The notes below the pieces were generated by a model, which saw only the letters and a list, made by a program, of their open reading frames with translations, had not been told where the DNA came from and searched no databases. From Streptomyces fuscigenes (GTDB lineage Bacteria; Actinomycetota; Actinomycetes; Streptomycetales; Streptomycetaceae): a stretch of DNA of 58,839 bases. Shown piece after piece: positions 23,138 through 30,683 of this stretch (its first letter is position 1; the number at the start of each line of letters is the position of its first letter). The stretch is taken from contig NZ_JAKGCV010000004.1 of assembly GCF_021556455.1 (NCBI RefSeq), positions 1 through 58,839 of the forward strand, in the 5' to 3' direction. The position numbers and the translations under genes are program-made.

Positions 23138-23638
23138 TCAGGCGGAGTGCGCCGTGAGCTCCGGTCGGAAGGTGGCGGCCACGACGTCCGGGGTGGCGTG
23201 CTGGGCGGCCAGGAGGGCGAGGTGGGCCATGAGGGTGAGGCGGACCCGGCCGCCCTGCTCCAGGACCAGACGGTGGGCGTAGAGGCGGGAGGTGGCCGCG
23301 GGGCCGATGCGGCAGAGGCCGGCGCGGATGATCGGGCGTCCGTCCTCGCGGGCGGGGAGGGCGCCGGTGGCCGCGTGCACGGTGTGGAGGTCCGCGCGGA
23401 CCTGGTCCGTGAGCGGCCCGGCCGGGGTGTGCGGGGTCAGGGTGATGGAGCGCGGCTGGCGCCTGTGGCCACCGGCGCCCAGGAGGTGGACGGTCCAGGT
23501 GATGACCGCGCCACCGTTCTCCGTGGGGGTCACGGTGTACCCGCGGGTGAGTGCGCGGCGGATGAGGTGGAAGGCGTGCGCCTCGGAGGCGGTGCCCTCG
23601 GTGGTCCCTCCGGCGTGGACGACGGTTTCAGTGAACAC
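23138..23638 (-). CDS. Phage protein of unknown function
   Basis: A 166-residue protein from a GTG with AGGAGG 5 nt upstream (VFTETVVHAGGTTEGTASEA ...). Two halves: a beta-rich half with AVITWTVHLLGAG and SITLTPHTPAG, and a helical C-terminal half with RLTLMAHLALLAAQHATPDVVAATFRPEL. There are no Cys motifs or membrane helix. It is the first gene after promoter P2 and is followed by a hairpin, so it is probably a single-gene transcript. No family recognised. Confidence 0.6.
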   Translation of the reverse strand: MFTETVVHAGGTTEGTASEAHAFHLIRRALTRGYTVTPTENGGAVITWTVHLLGAGGHRRQPRSITLTPHTPAGPLTDQVRADLHTVHAATGALPAREDGRPIIRAGLCRIGPAATSRLYAHRLVLEQGGRVRLTLMAHLALLAAQHATPDVVAATFRPELTAHSA

Positions 23639-23738
23639 GATTCCTCCTGCTGGGGGTGGGGCCGGGTGCGTGGGGCGCCCGGCTGGCGGGGCGTCAGGTA
23701 CCCCTCTGTCGCTGGGCCTGTGGCCCCCTGACACCTCG

Positions 23739-23767
23739 ATACTCGCATGGTGACTTTGCAAAGTCAA
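23739..23767 (-). promoter_or_regulatory. Palindrome promoter P2 (TTGACT - 17 bp - GAGTAT)
   Basis: -35 TTGACT (23762-23767), 17-bp spacer, -10 GAGTAT (23739-23744), with the perfect palindrome TGACTTTGCAAAGTCA at 23751-23766. Drives the gene at 23138-23638. Confidence 0.8.
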
Positions 23768-23822
23768 CTTGCCCAGTCGGTACGCTTGCGGCGTGGCGTG
23801 GAGGGCCGGGCGTCCCTGGCGT

Positions 23823-24446
23823 TCAGGGCAGACGGAGGGCGGCGGAGCGCAACCGCGCCAGGCACGTACGGCAGGACGGAAGGCGGCCATCCCGCGTGGC
23901 CTCCAGGTAGGCCAGGTTCGGGGCGTTGCTCGGGGTGTGGCAGAGGGCCGTCCCGGCGTCCCGGCGGAGCCGGCCGACGCGGAGCGGGTCGAGGAGGACC
24001 ACGTGGTCCGCGCCCTGCGTGTAGAACTCCAGGTGTCGCGCGGACGTGTAGTTGTGCCGGACCTCGACGCGCACGCCGGCCCGGCGGAGCGCGTCGACCA
24101 GCTCCCGCCACTCCGCCTCCTGCCGGGCGGCGTCTTCCGCGCCGGCGCGCAGCGCGGCCCGCTCCTCCAGCTCCCGGGCCGCGCGGGCGGCCGTGGCGCA
24201 CGGCGGTGGGGGCGGCGAGGGCTCAGCCTGGACGGCCAGGTGGAGGAGGTAGAGGTCCGGCCAGGTGAGAGCGCGCGGGCCGACGTACGGGCAGCCCAGG
24301 ATCTCCGTGGCCCACTCCGCACTGTGGACCCGGAACGCGGCCTGTACCCGGGGGTCCACGAAGGGGCCGACCTCCCGGCGCGCGCGGGTGCGGAGTTGGT
24401 CCAGGGCGGTCGGCGTGAGGCCGGTGGCGCGCAGCGTGCTGCTCAT
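23823..24446 (-). CDS. Phage protein with C-terminal CxxC, unknown
   Basis: A 207-residue protein (MSSTLRATGLTPTALDQLRT ...). The first half is helical (FVDPRVQAAFRVHSAEWATEIL), the middle an Arg/Glu-rich helix (AARAARELEERAALRAGAED), the last third a small alpha/beta region with ADHVVLLDPLRVGRL and then CHTPSNAPNLAYLEATRDGRLPSCRTCLARL. That Cys/His set may bind one zinc. A GTG 5 codons upstream is an alternative start, but neither has a strong SD. Third gene of the unit from promoter P3. Confidence 0.55.
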   Translation of the reverse strand: MSSTLRATGLTPTALDQLRTRARREVGPFVDPRVQAAFRVHSAEWATEILGCPYVGPRALTWPDLYLLHLAVQAEPSPPPPPCATAARAARELEERAALRAGAEDAARQEAEWRELVDALRRAGVRVEVRHNYTSARHLEFYTQGADHVVLLDPLRVGRLRRDAGTALCHTPSNAPNLAYLEATRDGRLPSCRTCLARLRSAALRLP

Positions 24447-24467
24447 TTCGTCTCGTCTCACGGGTGA

Positions 24468-24499
24468 GGCCGGGCGCCGTGAGGGAGCGGCGCCCGGCC
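24468..24499. terminator. GC hairpin after the 24517 gene
   Basis: Perfect 12-bp stem (24468-24479 / 24488-24499), 17 nt past the stop of the 24517-25071 gene. Confidence 0.5.
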
Positions 24500-24516
24500 G
24501 GAGGCGGGTGGGGTGT

Positions 24517-25071
24517 TCAGCGGGCGAGGGCGGAGCGGATGCCGAGGCGCCACCCCTCCCCCAGGTGCGTGGCCCATGCCTCGCGGACGAGCTCCGGGAC
24601 GGGGACTCCGAGGTGGGTGCGCGGGGCGCCGGTGGTGTGCGCCGTGGCGCGGTCGGTGCGCCACTCCTGCCACTGGCCGCCCGGGGTGCGGTAGACGGCG
24701 GTCATGTGCGGGGCCTCCGCGTTGACCTCCTCCGCGGCCTGCTGGTCCGCGCAGGTCCACAGGCGGCCGTCGGGGTGGCGGACGGCCCAGTCCGTGGGGC
24801 CGGTGGGCTGCTCGGGCTCGGCCGGCGCGTTCATGAGACCGGGGATGTCCTCCAGGGCGACGGCCACGCCGTGGTCCACGCCGGGGCCGAACACGGCCCA
24901 GCCGTAGGCCCGGCCCATGTAGGCCAGGCGCCATGTGGCGCCGCGGTGCTCGGCGGAGTGCGTGACGCCCTTGCCGGGGACGAGGGGGCCGAGGGTGATC
25001 CCGGCGGCGGCGAGGACGGCCCGGAGCTCCTGGAGGGCGGCCTCGGGGATGGTGCGGGGCAGGTGACCCAT
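24517..25071 (-). CDS. Phage protein of unknown function
   Basis: A 184-residue protein (MGHLPRTIPEAALQELRAVL ...). The N-terminal alpha/beta part has VTHSAEHRGATWRLAYMGRAYGWAVFGPG; the C-terminal part has short motifs WAVRHPDGRLWTC, AVYRTPGGQWQEWRTDRA and LVREAWATHLGEGWRLGIRSA. The repeated GxxW strands hint at small beta sheets. The ATG has GAAGGA upstream. It lies between two perfect hairpins, as the second gene of the P3 unit. No family recognised. Confidence 0.55.
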   Translation of the reverse strand: MGHLPRTIPEAALQELRAVLAAAGITLGPLVPGKGVTHSAEHRGATWRLAYMGRAYGWAVFGPGVDHGVAVALEDIPGLMNAPAEPEQPTGPTDWAVRHPDGRLWTCADQQAAEEVNAEAPHMTAVYRTPGGQWQEWRTDRATAHTTGAPRTHLGVPVPELVREAWATHLGEGWRLGIRSALAR

Positions 25072-25091
25072 GGTGATGTCCTTCGGGAAGG

Positions 25092-25121
25092 GGGCCGGGC
25101 GCCGTGCGGGGCGCCCGGCCC
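25092..25121. terminator. GC hairpin after the 25136 gene
   Basis: Perfect 12-bp stem (25092-25103 / 25110-25121, 6-nt loop), 14 nt past the stop of the 25136-25903 gene. Confidence 0.5.
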
Positions 25122-25135
25122 GGGGTGAGGGTGGG

Positions 25136-25903
25136 TCAGGCGGTGAGGATGAGGGCGGCGGCGTCCGCGTTCTCCAGGGCTGCCAGGGCGGCGGTGGCGT
25201 CGCTCTTGAAGGTGGCCCGGGCCGCCTTGCGCGGGGGGACCTCGCCGCGGGCGGTGTAGTCGAGAGCGATGGCGGCGCCGTCGAGGATGGAGCGCCCGGA
25301 GGTGCGAGTGATGACCACGCCGCCGTACTGGCCGTTCGGGAGTCGGCGGAGCCAGGCCTTTTCGGCGTCCGCCGCCTTGCTCAGGGCCTTCGCCTGGCGG
25401 TCGAGCTCGGCGTAGCGGACGGCGTGGGTCTCGATGTCCTCCACCGCGGGCATGTCGGCGCCGTCCAGGAGCTGGTCCTCCGGGGCGGGGGTGGTGAGGC
25501 TCGTCTCCCCGAGGGCGGTGGTGATGCGCTCAACGGAGAGGGTGGCGGCGAGGGCGGCGCGGCGGGCGATGCGCTCCACCCGGCGGGCGGCGGTGGCCGC
25601 GTCACGGCGGGCGCCGCGGGCGGCGTGGCGGGCGGTGCGGGCGTCCTGCTCCAGGCGGGCGGCGCGCTCCATGCGGGTGGCCAGGCGGCGGGTGGCGACC
25701 GCGAGACCCTTCCCGGCGCGCTCCGCGGTACGGAGGGCCTTGCGGGCCTCGGTGACCTTCGCGCGGGCGTCCTTCGCGCGGAGGGTGGCGCGCTCGGCGG
25801 TGCGGGCGGCGCGGGCCTCCTCGCGGCGGGCGGTGGTGAGGGCGTCCTCCGCGTCGACCAGGACGGCCAGGTGGCGGGCGGCGGCGGCGGTGATCTTGCT
25901 CAT
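25136..25903 (-). CDS. Long coiled-coil Ala/Arg-rich protein
   Basis: A 255-residue protein. Residues about 1-125 are an almost uninterrupted Ala/Arg/Glu/Lys helix with heptad-like spacing (RREEARAARTAERATLRAKD and TRMERAARLEQDARTARHAA), a long coiled coil. The C-terminal third is a compact domain with LLDGADMPAVEDIETHAVRYAEL and GVVITRTSGRSILDGAAIALDY. It has no membrane segment. The ATG is about 50 nt from the -10 of promoter P3. A DNA-binding or scaffolding role is possible because of the strong positive charge; nothing more specific is visible. Confidence 0.65.
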   Translation of the reverse strand: MSKITAAAARHLAVLVDAEDALTTARREEARAARTAERATLRAKDARAKVTEARKALRTAERAGKGLAVATRRLATRMERAARLEQDARTARHAARGARRDAATAARRVERIARRAALAATLSVERITTALGETSLTTPAPEDQLLDGADMPAVEDIETHAVRYAELDRQAKALSKAADAEKAWLRRLPNGQYGGVVITRTSGRSILDGAAIALDYTARGEVPPRKAARATFKSDATAALAALENADAAALILTA

Positions 25904-25952
25904 GTCGTACCTCCGTGCTTGCGGCCGGGTCCCTCGCCCTGCCTGCACCTCG

Positions 25953-25981
25953 ATACTCACACAGTGACTTTGCAAACTCAA
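25953..25981 (-). promoter_or_regulatory. Palindrome promoter P3 (TTGAGT - 17 bp - GAGTAT)
   Basis: -35 TTGAGT (25976-25981), 17-bp spacer, -10 GAGTAT (25953-25958). The operator half facing the -35 has one change (TGACTTTGCAAACTCA, 25965-25980). Drives the coiled-coil gene. Confidence 0.75.
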
Positions 25982-26033
25982 CATGCCTAGCGGCTTTGCC
26001 CTGCCGGTTACACAACGGTGACACGAACGTCGG

Positions 26034-26067
26034 GGCGCCCCGCCTCCCTTGCGGAGGGCGGGGCGCC
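26034..26067. terminator. GC hairpin after the 26081 gene
   Basis: Perfect 11-bp stem (26034-26044 / 26057-26067), 13 nt past the stop of the 26081-27178 gene and just upstream of promoter P3. Confidence 0.55.
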
Positions 26068-26080
26068 GCGTCAGCGCTGG

Positions 26081-27178
26081 TCAGACCTGCGGCCGATAGG
26101 CGGTCACGACGCGCCGGCCGCCGCGGACGACGACCCAGCCGGCTCGGGTGAAGGCGGCACGCATCTCGCGGAGCTGGGCGACGAAGGGGCTACCGGTGGC
26201 GGTGACGTACCGTCCGTCCTCCACCCAGAACGCCCGCACGTGGCCGTTTTCCTGCGGCTCGACCACGACCCCGGTCACGCCCTCGCGGCCGGTCACCAGC
26301 GCCGAGGACGGGCTGAACCCGGCCGGGACCAAGGCGAAGTGGGCGAGCTCCAGGACGTCCAGGGCGGCCGCGACGTCCTCATGGAGCAGGTGCTCCGGTG
26401 CGGCGCCGCGCGTTTGGGCGTTCATCGCCTTGAGGTTGTGCAGGCAGGAGCGGAGAGCATCCACGCTCATGGTGGCCACGGCGTCCGGGATCGGCACGGG
26501 GGCGCCGGTGAGGCGCGCGGCCTCCAGGGCCGCCGCCTCGGCCTCCTGGCGGGTCAGCACCATGGACATGCTCCGCTTCCCGGTGCGGGCGGTGACCCAG
26601 CCGTACCGCACGCCGAGGCCTCGACTGACGCGGTACGTCCAGGCCACCGGGTGGCTCGTGTTGAGGAGCTGCACCCCGTCGAAGGCGTGGGCGTCCGGGG
26701 CGGCGGTGGTGACGGTGAGGCGCGCGGCGACCTCCTCCCAGAGGGCGGCGAGTTCCGCCGGGTCCGCGGCGGCCTCGGCCGGCTGGTCGGCGGCGACCTT
26801 GGCCAGGTCTCGGGCAGCGGAGGCGGCGCCGGCTGCGATGGCGGAGCGGACCTCCTGGTCCGTCTCTGCCGCCTTGAGGTAGTCCATGGCCGCGGTGAGG
26901 TCCGCGAGGGCGGCGCGCCATTGCGGTGAGGTGGTGTCCTTCGCCTGGCGGACGTGCTCGGCCGTCAGGTTGGAGACCTGGCGGGCGGCGCGGATGTCCT
27001 CCCAATTGGCGCGGCGGCAGTTCGCGGCGATCCACTGCGTGCCGTCCTCCACCACGACGTGGGCCGGCTCCCCGAGGGTGAGGGGCGCCATGCCCTGGAC
27101 GGTGCGGGCCACGCCGTCCGCGCACACGACGCGGTCACCGGCCTGGAACGTGACGGGGGTGGTGGTCTGGTTGTTCAT
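26081..27178 (-). CDS. Phage protein of unknown function (365 aa)
   Basis: A 365-residue protein with an SH3/KOW-like N-terminal segment (FQAGDRVVCADGVARTVQGM ... PAHVVVEDGTQWIAANCRRANWEDIRAAR), a helical middle (LADLTAAMDYLKAAETDQEVRSAI) and a C-terminal region ending in VEDGRYVTATGSPFVAQLREMRAAFTRAGWVVVRGG, which looks like a small nucleic-acid-binding fold. It has no Cys clusters. The ATG has GGAGG 5 nt upstream; a start 14 codons earlier has no SD. It shares promoter P4 with the upstream gene. Confidence 0.6.
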   Translation of the reverse strand: MNNQTTTPVTFQAGDRVVCADGVARTVQGMAPLTLGEPAHVVVEDGTQWIAANCRRANWEDIRAARQVSNLTAEHVRQAKDTTSPQWRAALADLTAAMDYLKAAETDQEVRSAIAAGAASAARDLAKVAADQPAEAAADPAELAALWEEVAARLTVTTAAPDAHAFDGVQLLNTSHPVAWTYRVSRGLGVRYGWVTARTGKRSMSMVLTRQEAEAAALEAARLTGAPVPIPDAVATMSVDALRSCLHNLKAMNAQTRGAAPEHLLHEDVAAALDVLELAHFALVPAGFSPSSALVTGREGVTGVVVEPQENGHVRAFWVEDGRYVTATGSPFVAQLREMRAAFTRAGWVVVRGGRRVVTAYRPQV

Positions 27179-27223
27179 CAGGTCCTCCGTGGTTGAGGTG
27201 TGGACGCTGCGTCCGGACACCCT

Positions 27224-27253
27224 CCGGGCCGTCCGCCGTGGCGGGCGGCCCGG
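27224..27253. terminator. GC hairpin after the 27270 gene
   Basis: 14-bp stem (27224-27237 / 27240-27253) with one G-U pair, centred on a GT dinucleotide, 16 nt past the stop of the 27270-27800 gene. Confidence 0.5.
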
Positions 27254-27269
27254 GGCGGGTCCGGCCGGG

Positions 27270-27800
27270 TCAGTAGGTGACGGCGGTCGGGTCCACGACG
27301 GACATGCGGGTCATCTCCGTGAGGTAGCGGTCATACGTGGCGAGCACGGCGGCCAGGCCGCCGGTGGCGAAGGAGCCACGGGCGGCGTCTTCGGCTTCGG
27401 CGCGGCGGGCTGGGTCGTAGCGCCACATCGCGGTGCCGAGGCGGTTGGCGTGGGCCGCGGCGACGGTGGCGGGGTCCTCGCCGGCCTCCATGCGGCGCAG
27501 GAGGACGGCGCGGAACTCGCGGAGTCGGGGAAGAGCCGAGCGGGCGCCGTCGCGGAGTTCGGTGCGGCGCGCGATGGCGGCCTCGTAGTTGGCGTAGCGG
27601 GCGGCCTTGCGGACGCGGTAGGAGCTCCAGCCCATGGCCGTGGCGGCGCATCCGGTGCCGTAGTAGGTGAGCTCTCCGTCCGGGGATCCGTCCTGGTCGA
27701 GGGGCTGGAGGGCGACGGTGGAGCGGAGGTGGGTGCGGTGGCAGCACTCGCAGTCCGTGAAGAGGTCCGTGGTGCCCATGATCTTGAATGCGGCGCGCAT
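27270..27800 (-). CDS. Phage protein with N-terminal Cys/His cluster
   Basis: A 176-residue protein. TDCECCHRTHLRSTVALQPL near the start and YYGTGCAATAMGW slightly later give a set of Cys/His ligands consistent with one zinc site. A helical region follows (YRVRKAARYANYEAAIARRTEL ... EFRAVLLRRMEAGEDPATVAA). I have seen similar zinc-plus-helix proteins in Streptomyces phages but know no function. The ATG is preceded by GAAGGAG. First gene after promoter P4, followed by a hairpin and then the 365-residue gene. Confidence 0.6.
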   Translation of the reverse strand: MRAAFKIMGTTDLFTDCECCHRTHLRSTVALQPLDQDGSPDGELTYYGTGCAATAMGWSSYRVRKAARYANYEAAIARRTELRDGARSALPRLREFRAVLLRRMEAGEDPATVAAAHANRLGTAMWRYDPARRAEAEDAARGSFATGGLAAVLATYDRYLTEMTRMSVVDPTAVTY

Positions 27801-27843
27801 GTCGTGCTCCTTCCGCCGGGACCTGGCGTCCCCGTGCACCACC

Positions 27844-27872
27844 ATGTTGGCAAAGTGATTTTGCAAAGTCAA
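27844..27872 (-). promoter_or_regulatory. Palindrome promoter P4 (TTGACT - 17 bp - CAACAT)
   Basis: -35 TTGACT (27867-27872), 17-bp spacer, -10 CAACAT (27844-27849). Operator TGATTTTGCAAAGTCA at 27856-27871. A second partly overlapping inverted repeat (GGCAAAGTGATTTTGC) extends toward the -10. Confidence 0.78.
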
Positions 27873-27913
27873 CACGCTAAGGGTGTGGCGGAGGTGATCG
27901 CGGGAGGCCACCT

Positions 27914-27949
27914 GTCTCCCCTCGGGGACACGGCAGCGCGAGGGGAGAC
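27914..27949. terminator. GC hairpin between P4 and the 28002 gene
   Basis: Perfect 11-bp stem (27914-27924 / 27939-27949); with a further imperfect stem at about 27955-27992 it forms a double structure downstream of the 28002-28697 gene. Confidence 0.5.
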
Positions 27950-28001
27950 GTGAGGGCCGCCTCCGCCCTTCGAAGGGAGGACGGGGCGGCCGGACGGGGC
28001 C

Positions 28002-28697
28002 TCAGGCGAGGGGGGCCGTCCAGTACTTCCCGGCGGCCCCGAAGAGGGAGAGCTCGCGGCCGGTCTCATCCTCGGCGTGGCGGAGGCCGCGGGACATCCA
28101 CACGCGGGTGATGCGGAGCGGCTGCCCGGTGACCTGCTTCCGATCGCCGGCCGGGTGCCAGTGGCCGCCGCGCTCGAAGCCATAGAGGAAGAACGGGGCA
28201 GCGAGGCCCTTGAGGGTGCGCCATTCCGGCTGCCCGGGGGTCGGCTCGGCGGGCGGGGTGGCCGTGCCCTCGGTGCGGGCGGCCAGGGTTTCGCGGATCA
28301 CGGTCACGGCGGGGCCGGTGAGTACGGCGTCCCCGTCTTGCGGGGGCGTCTGGAAGACGGCGCGGCGGCCTCGGCCGACCCAGTCGGCGGTCAGGTTGGC
28401 GGCCTCGTCCAGGACGTCCGCCACGGTGGCGCCGGCGGTCTCGGCGACGGTGGAGGCCTTCGCGGGGAGGGTAGCCAGGAGGGCGTCCACGGCCTCCTCC
28501 ACGTCGTCGGTGAAGGTGAGGATGCCGCCGGGTCGGCTCGCGTTCGGGCTCCAGACAGCCCACCGGCCGCGCTTCATGCCCTTCTCGTCGTAGATGACGC
28601 CCATGACGCCGGCGCGCTCCACGGCCCACGTCATGCTCCCGTCTTTCCAGGTGGTGACGCCGGGGCGGGTGACGTCGGCGGGGGTGATGTCGGACAT
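28002..28697 (-). CDS. Phage protein of unknown function (231 aa)
   Basis: A 231-residue protein (MSDITPADVTRPGVTTWKDG ...). Its N-terminal part (SMTWAVERAGVMGVIYDEKGMKRGRWAVWSP) looks like paired beta strands, the middle is helical (VEEAVDALLATLPAKASTVAETAG), and the C-terminal region is rich in aromatic residues (FFLYGFERGGHWHPAGDRKQ ... RELSLFGAAGKYWTAPLA). No catalytic signature. The ATG has GGGAGG upstream and sits about 50 nt from the -10 of P5. Likely a single-gene transcript. Confidence 0.6.
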   Translation of the reverse strand: MSDITPADVTRPGVTTWKDGSMTWAVERAGVMGVIYDEKGMKRGRWAVWSPNASRPGGILTFTDDVEEAVDALLATLPAKASTVAETAGATVADVLDEAANLTADWVGRGRRAVFQTPPQDGDAVLTGPAVTVIRETLAARTEGTATPPAEPTPGQPEWRTLKGLAAPFFLYGFERGGHWHPAGDRKQVTGQPLRITRVWMSRGLRHAEDETGRELSLFGAAGKYWTAPLA

Positions 28698-28745
28698 GGG
28701 GTACCTCCCTGATGGCGGTGAGGTCTGGCGACCTCCTACACCACC

Positions 28746-28774
28746 ATGTTGGCAAAGTGACTTTGCAATGTCAA
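28746..28774 (-). promoter_or_regulatory. Palindrome promoter P5 (TTGACA - 17 bp - CAACAT)
   Basis: Consensus -35 TTGACA (28769-28774), 17-bp spacer, -10 CAACAT (28746-28751); operator TGACTTTGCAATGTCA at 28758-28773, plus an overlapping GGCAAAGTGACTTTGC repeat as in P4. Confidence 0.78.
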
Positions 28775-28810
28775 CGCTCCACCGGGTGCGCGCCACGTGC
28801 ACCCTTAGCA

Positions 28811-28840
28811 TTGCGACCGTGCAAACTCGGGTGGCATAGT
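28811..28840 (+). promoter_or_regulatory. Divergent promoter for a leaderless HTH gene
   Basis: Plus-strand -35 TTGCGA (28811-28816), 18-bp spacer, -10 CATAGT (28835-28840). The ATG at 28848 lies 7 nt after the -10, so transcription would begin at the start codon. The spacer contains TGCAAACTC, a half of the phage operator, suggesting autoregulation by the same factor. Confidence 0.65.
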
Positions 28841-28847
28841 GGCCCCC

Positions 28848-29354
28848 ATGACCTCCACCACGCCCCGCCGCTTCACCCGCCTGGACCGGCACACAGCCGA
28901 CTTCCGGGCCGGCGAGGAAGCACAGGAAGAGGCCCGTAAGGCCCTCTACGCGGCGATCATTCGGCACCTGACGGAGCGCAACGCCAGGCCGGGGAAGATC
29001 GCAGACCACACCCCGTATGACCGGAACTGGATCGGGGAGCTCGGCCGCCAGGCCGGCGTCCCGCCGCTCAAGGGCCCGAACGCGGTCGGTCCGGCGCCGA
29101 AGTACGACCCGGCCACGCAGGCCGCCGCGCTGGAGGAGCTGGACGCGCTGACCGCCGAATACGACCGCGCGAAGGCTGCCATCGAGAAGGCACGCGGCCC
29201 CATCCACGAGGAGATCATCAAGCACTACGAGGCGGGCGTGGGACCGGAGGTCCTGGCGCAGCACTCCCCGTATGACCGGAACTGGATTGGGCAGATCGCC
29301 CGGTCCGCGAGCGTCACCCGCCAGCGGCAGAAGTCCCCCGCGCCCACGGAGTGA
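28848..29354 (+). CDS. Tandem-HTH regulator candidate
   Basis: A 168-residue protein with two related modules: about residues 38-75 (HLTERNARPGKIADHTPYDR then NWIGELGRQAGVPPL) and about 125-160 (HYEAGVGPEVLAQHSPYDRN then WIGQIARSASVTRQ). The shared H-[ST]-PYDRNWIG-x-[IL] core followed by a short helix matches actinobacterial/phage HTH proteins in which a turn precedes the recognition helix. They are joined by a charged helix (about 85-120). It is the only plus-strand gene in this region, expressed from a leaderless promoter back-to-back with P5, and is a good candidate for the factor that binds the TGACTTTGCAAAGTCA operators (inference). It ends at a bidirectional hairpin. Confidence 0.65.
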   Translation: MTSTTPRRFTRLDRHTADFRAGEEAQEEARKALYAAIIRHLTERNARPGKIADHTPYDRNWIGELGRQAGVPPLKGPNAVGPAPKYDPATQAAALEELDALTAEYDRAKAAIEKARGPIHEEIIKHYEAGVGPEVLAQHSPYDRNWIGQIARSASVTRQRQKSPAPTE

Positions 29355-29404
29355 ACTCCCGGGGCCGGCGGGCCGCCTCGAGGTGGCGGGGCCTGAACGC
29401 ACGA

Positions 29405-29435
29405 AGGGCCGCACCCAGCTGTCGGGTGCGGCCCT
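29405..29435. terminator. Bidirectional terminator between convergent genes
   Basis: Perfect 12-bp stem (29405-29416 / 29424-29435), between the plus-strand stop at 29354 and the minus-strand stop at 29458. Confidence 0.7.
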
Positions 29436-29457
29436 CCGTCATGCCCGGGAGGCAGGC

Positions 29458-29784
29458 TCACATGATCTTGAAAAGGACCAGCGCGAGGACGAGCGCCAGG
29501 GCGACGACCGCGGCCACGCGCTGCTCCGTGGGGAGCTCCGCCAGGCTCATACGGGCCGGCTGGAGGACCAGCTCGCCGTCCGGGATGAGGCCGCCGTGCG
29601 CCTGCATCCGGTGGGCGTACTGGACGTCCTCCAGCTCCCGCCGACTGTAGACCTCCGGCGAGGTCTCCCCGCACTTCACGCACCTGTACTCGTACGGCCC
29701 GAACACGGCGGCCCTCCTCTCGTCCAATCCGCTCACTTCCAAGGGTGCCCGGCCGCGCGGCCCGGAAGGGTTGATTCCTGCCAT
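29458..29784 (-). CDS. Tail-anchored membrane protein with CxxC
   Basis: A 108-residue protein with YRCVKCGETSPEVYSRRELED (one visible CxxC; a His pair follows in YAHRMQAHGG) and a C-terminal hydrophobic helix (RVAAVVALALVLALVLFKIM), giving a cytoplasmic zinc-like knob with a tail anchor. Its ATG overlaps the stop of the GIY-YIG gene by one base (TGAATG arrangement), so the two are probably co-expressed. Function unknown. Confidence 0.6.
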   Translation of the reverse strand: MAGINPSGPRGRAPLEVSGLDERRAAVFGPYEYRCVKCGETSPEVYSRRELEDVQYAHRMQAHGGLIPDGELVLQPARMSLAELPTEQRVAAVVALALVLALVLFKIM

Positions 29785-30600
29785 TCACGCACTGGCACCG
29801 GTGTTCGGCTCCTTCACGGGCGGGAGGTCGTCACGGTGGATGCCGATGTGAACTCGGCCGTCCACGCGCACGCCACTGCGGACGGTGACCCCGGCCTCCT
29901 CGTACGCGCGGGCAAGCGCGGCCAGAGACCACAGAGCCCGGTGACCCTCAGCGCGAAAGATCGCCACGATCGCCGACAGATGGACTCCTCTGTCTCCCTG
30001 TCGGTAAGCCATGGCAGCCACTCGCCGCAGCTCTTCGGGCTCCACCTCGACCGGGTACCGGGCCAGGGAGCTCACGGGTGCGTCGCGTGGCAGAGGTGGC
30101 GCGGGCGCGACCAGCGGCCGAAGCCGCATCTTCCGGACGTAGTCCTCAACGCATGCCGCGCGCTCGAACCATTCCGATGTGCCGACGCGGAAGTCAGCGA
30201 ACCGTTCATGCAGCGCGCCCTCCAGTCGAACGCCCCCGCCCAGAGTCAGGAGTACGTCGGAGGCCTGCGCGTGAAGAGCTTCGAGCCGTCGCCGGAGATG
30301 CGTGGTGTACCCGATCTTGAAGCGGTCGCCACGCGCGATGAAGTACACACACGCCGGGTGCATCCCGTCCAAGTGCGGCGGCACTCTCCGAGCTGAGTCC
30401 ACGAGTTCCTGGAGATGCGCCGGGAGCTCCCGCGGCTGCCTTGCATCACCGGCCGCAGTGCGCAGCATCTCAGGGACGATCGCCATCGCGATCTGCATGC
30501 GGTGACGGCGGCAGATGGGCGCCGGAACGGCGGACGTTACAACGTCCGTGCACGTCTGCCCTCCGTCGGTGCAGATGCACCCCGGCGTGCCATTGGCCAT
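29785..30600 (-). CDS. GIY-YIG (T5orf172-type) nuclease
   Basis: A 271-residue protein. A Cys-rich N-terminus (CICTDGGQTC ... ICRRH) could bind metal. Residues about 84-147 form a GIY-YIG domain of the T5orf172/MUG113 type: VYFIARGDRFKIGYTTHLRRRL (degenerate GIY as VYFI and YIG as KIGYT, with Arg), LEGALHERF (catalytic Glu) and SEWFE. The C-terminal part includes VHLSAIVAIFRAEGHRALWSLAALARAYEEAGV, a possible HTH-like DNA-binding region. Such enzymes cut DNA and are typical free-standing phage or repair nucleases. The target is unknown. Confidence 0.75.
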   Translation of the reverse strand: MANGTPGCICTDGGQTCTDVVTSAVPAPICRRHRMQIAMAIVPEMLRTAAGDARQPRELPAHLQELVDSARRVPPHLDGMHPACVYFIARGDRFKIGYTTHLRRRLEALHAQASDVLLTLGGGVRLEGALHERFADFRVGTSEWFERAACVEDYVRKMRLRPLVAPAPPLPRDAPVSSLARYPVEVEPEELRRVAAMAYRQGDRGVHLSAIVAIFRAEGHRALWSLAALARAYEEAGVTVRSGVRVDGRVHIGIHRDDLPPVKEPNTGASA

Positions 30601-30683
30601 AGTTGACTCCTCGTCACTCGGCTGCCTCCAAGAGGGGTCCAGTCCCCCCGAAGGCGCTTCCCGTCAGTCTGACGCTAGCTCGC

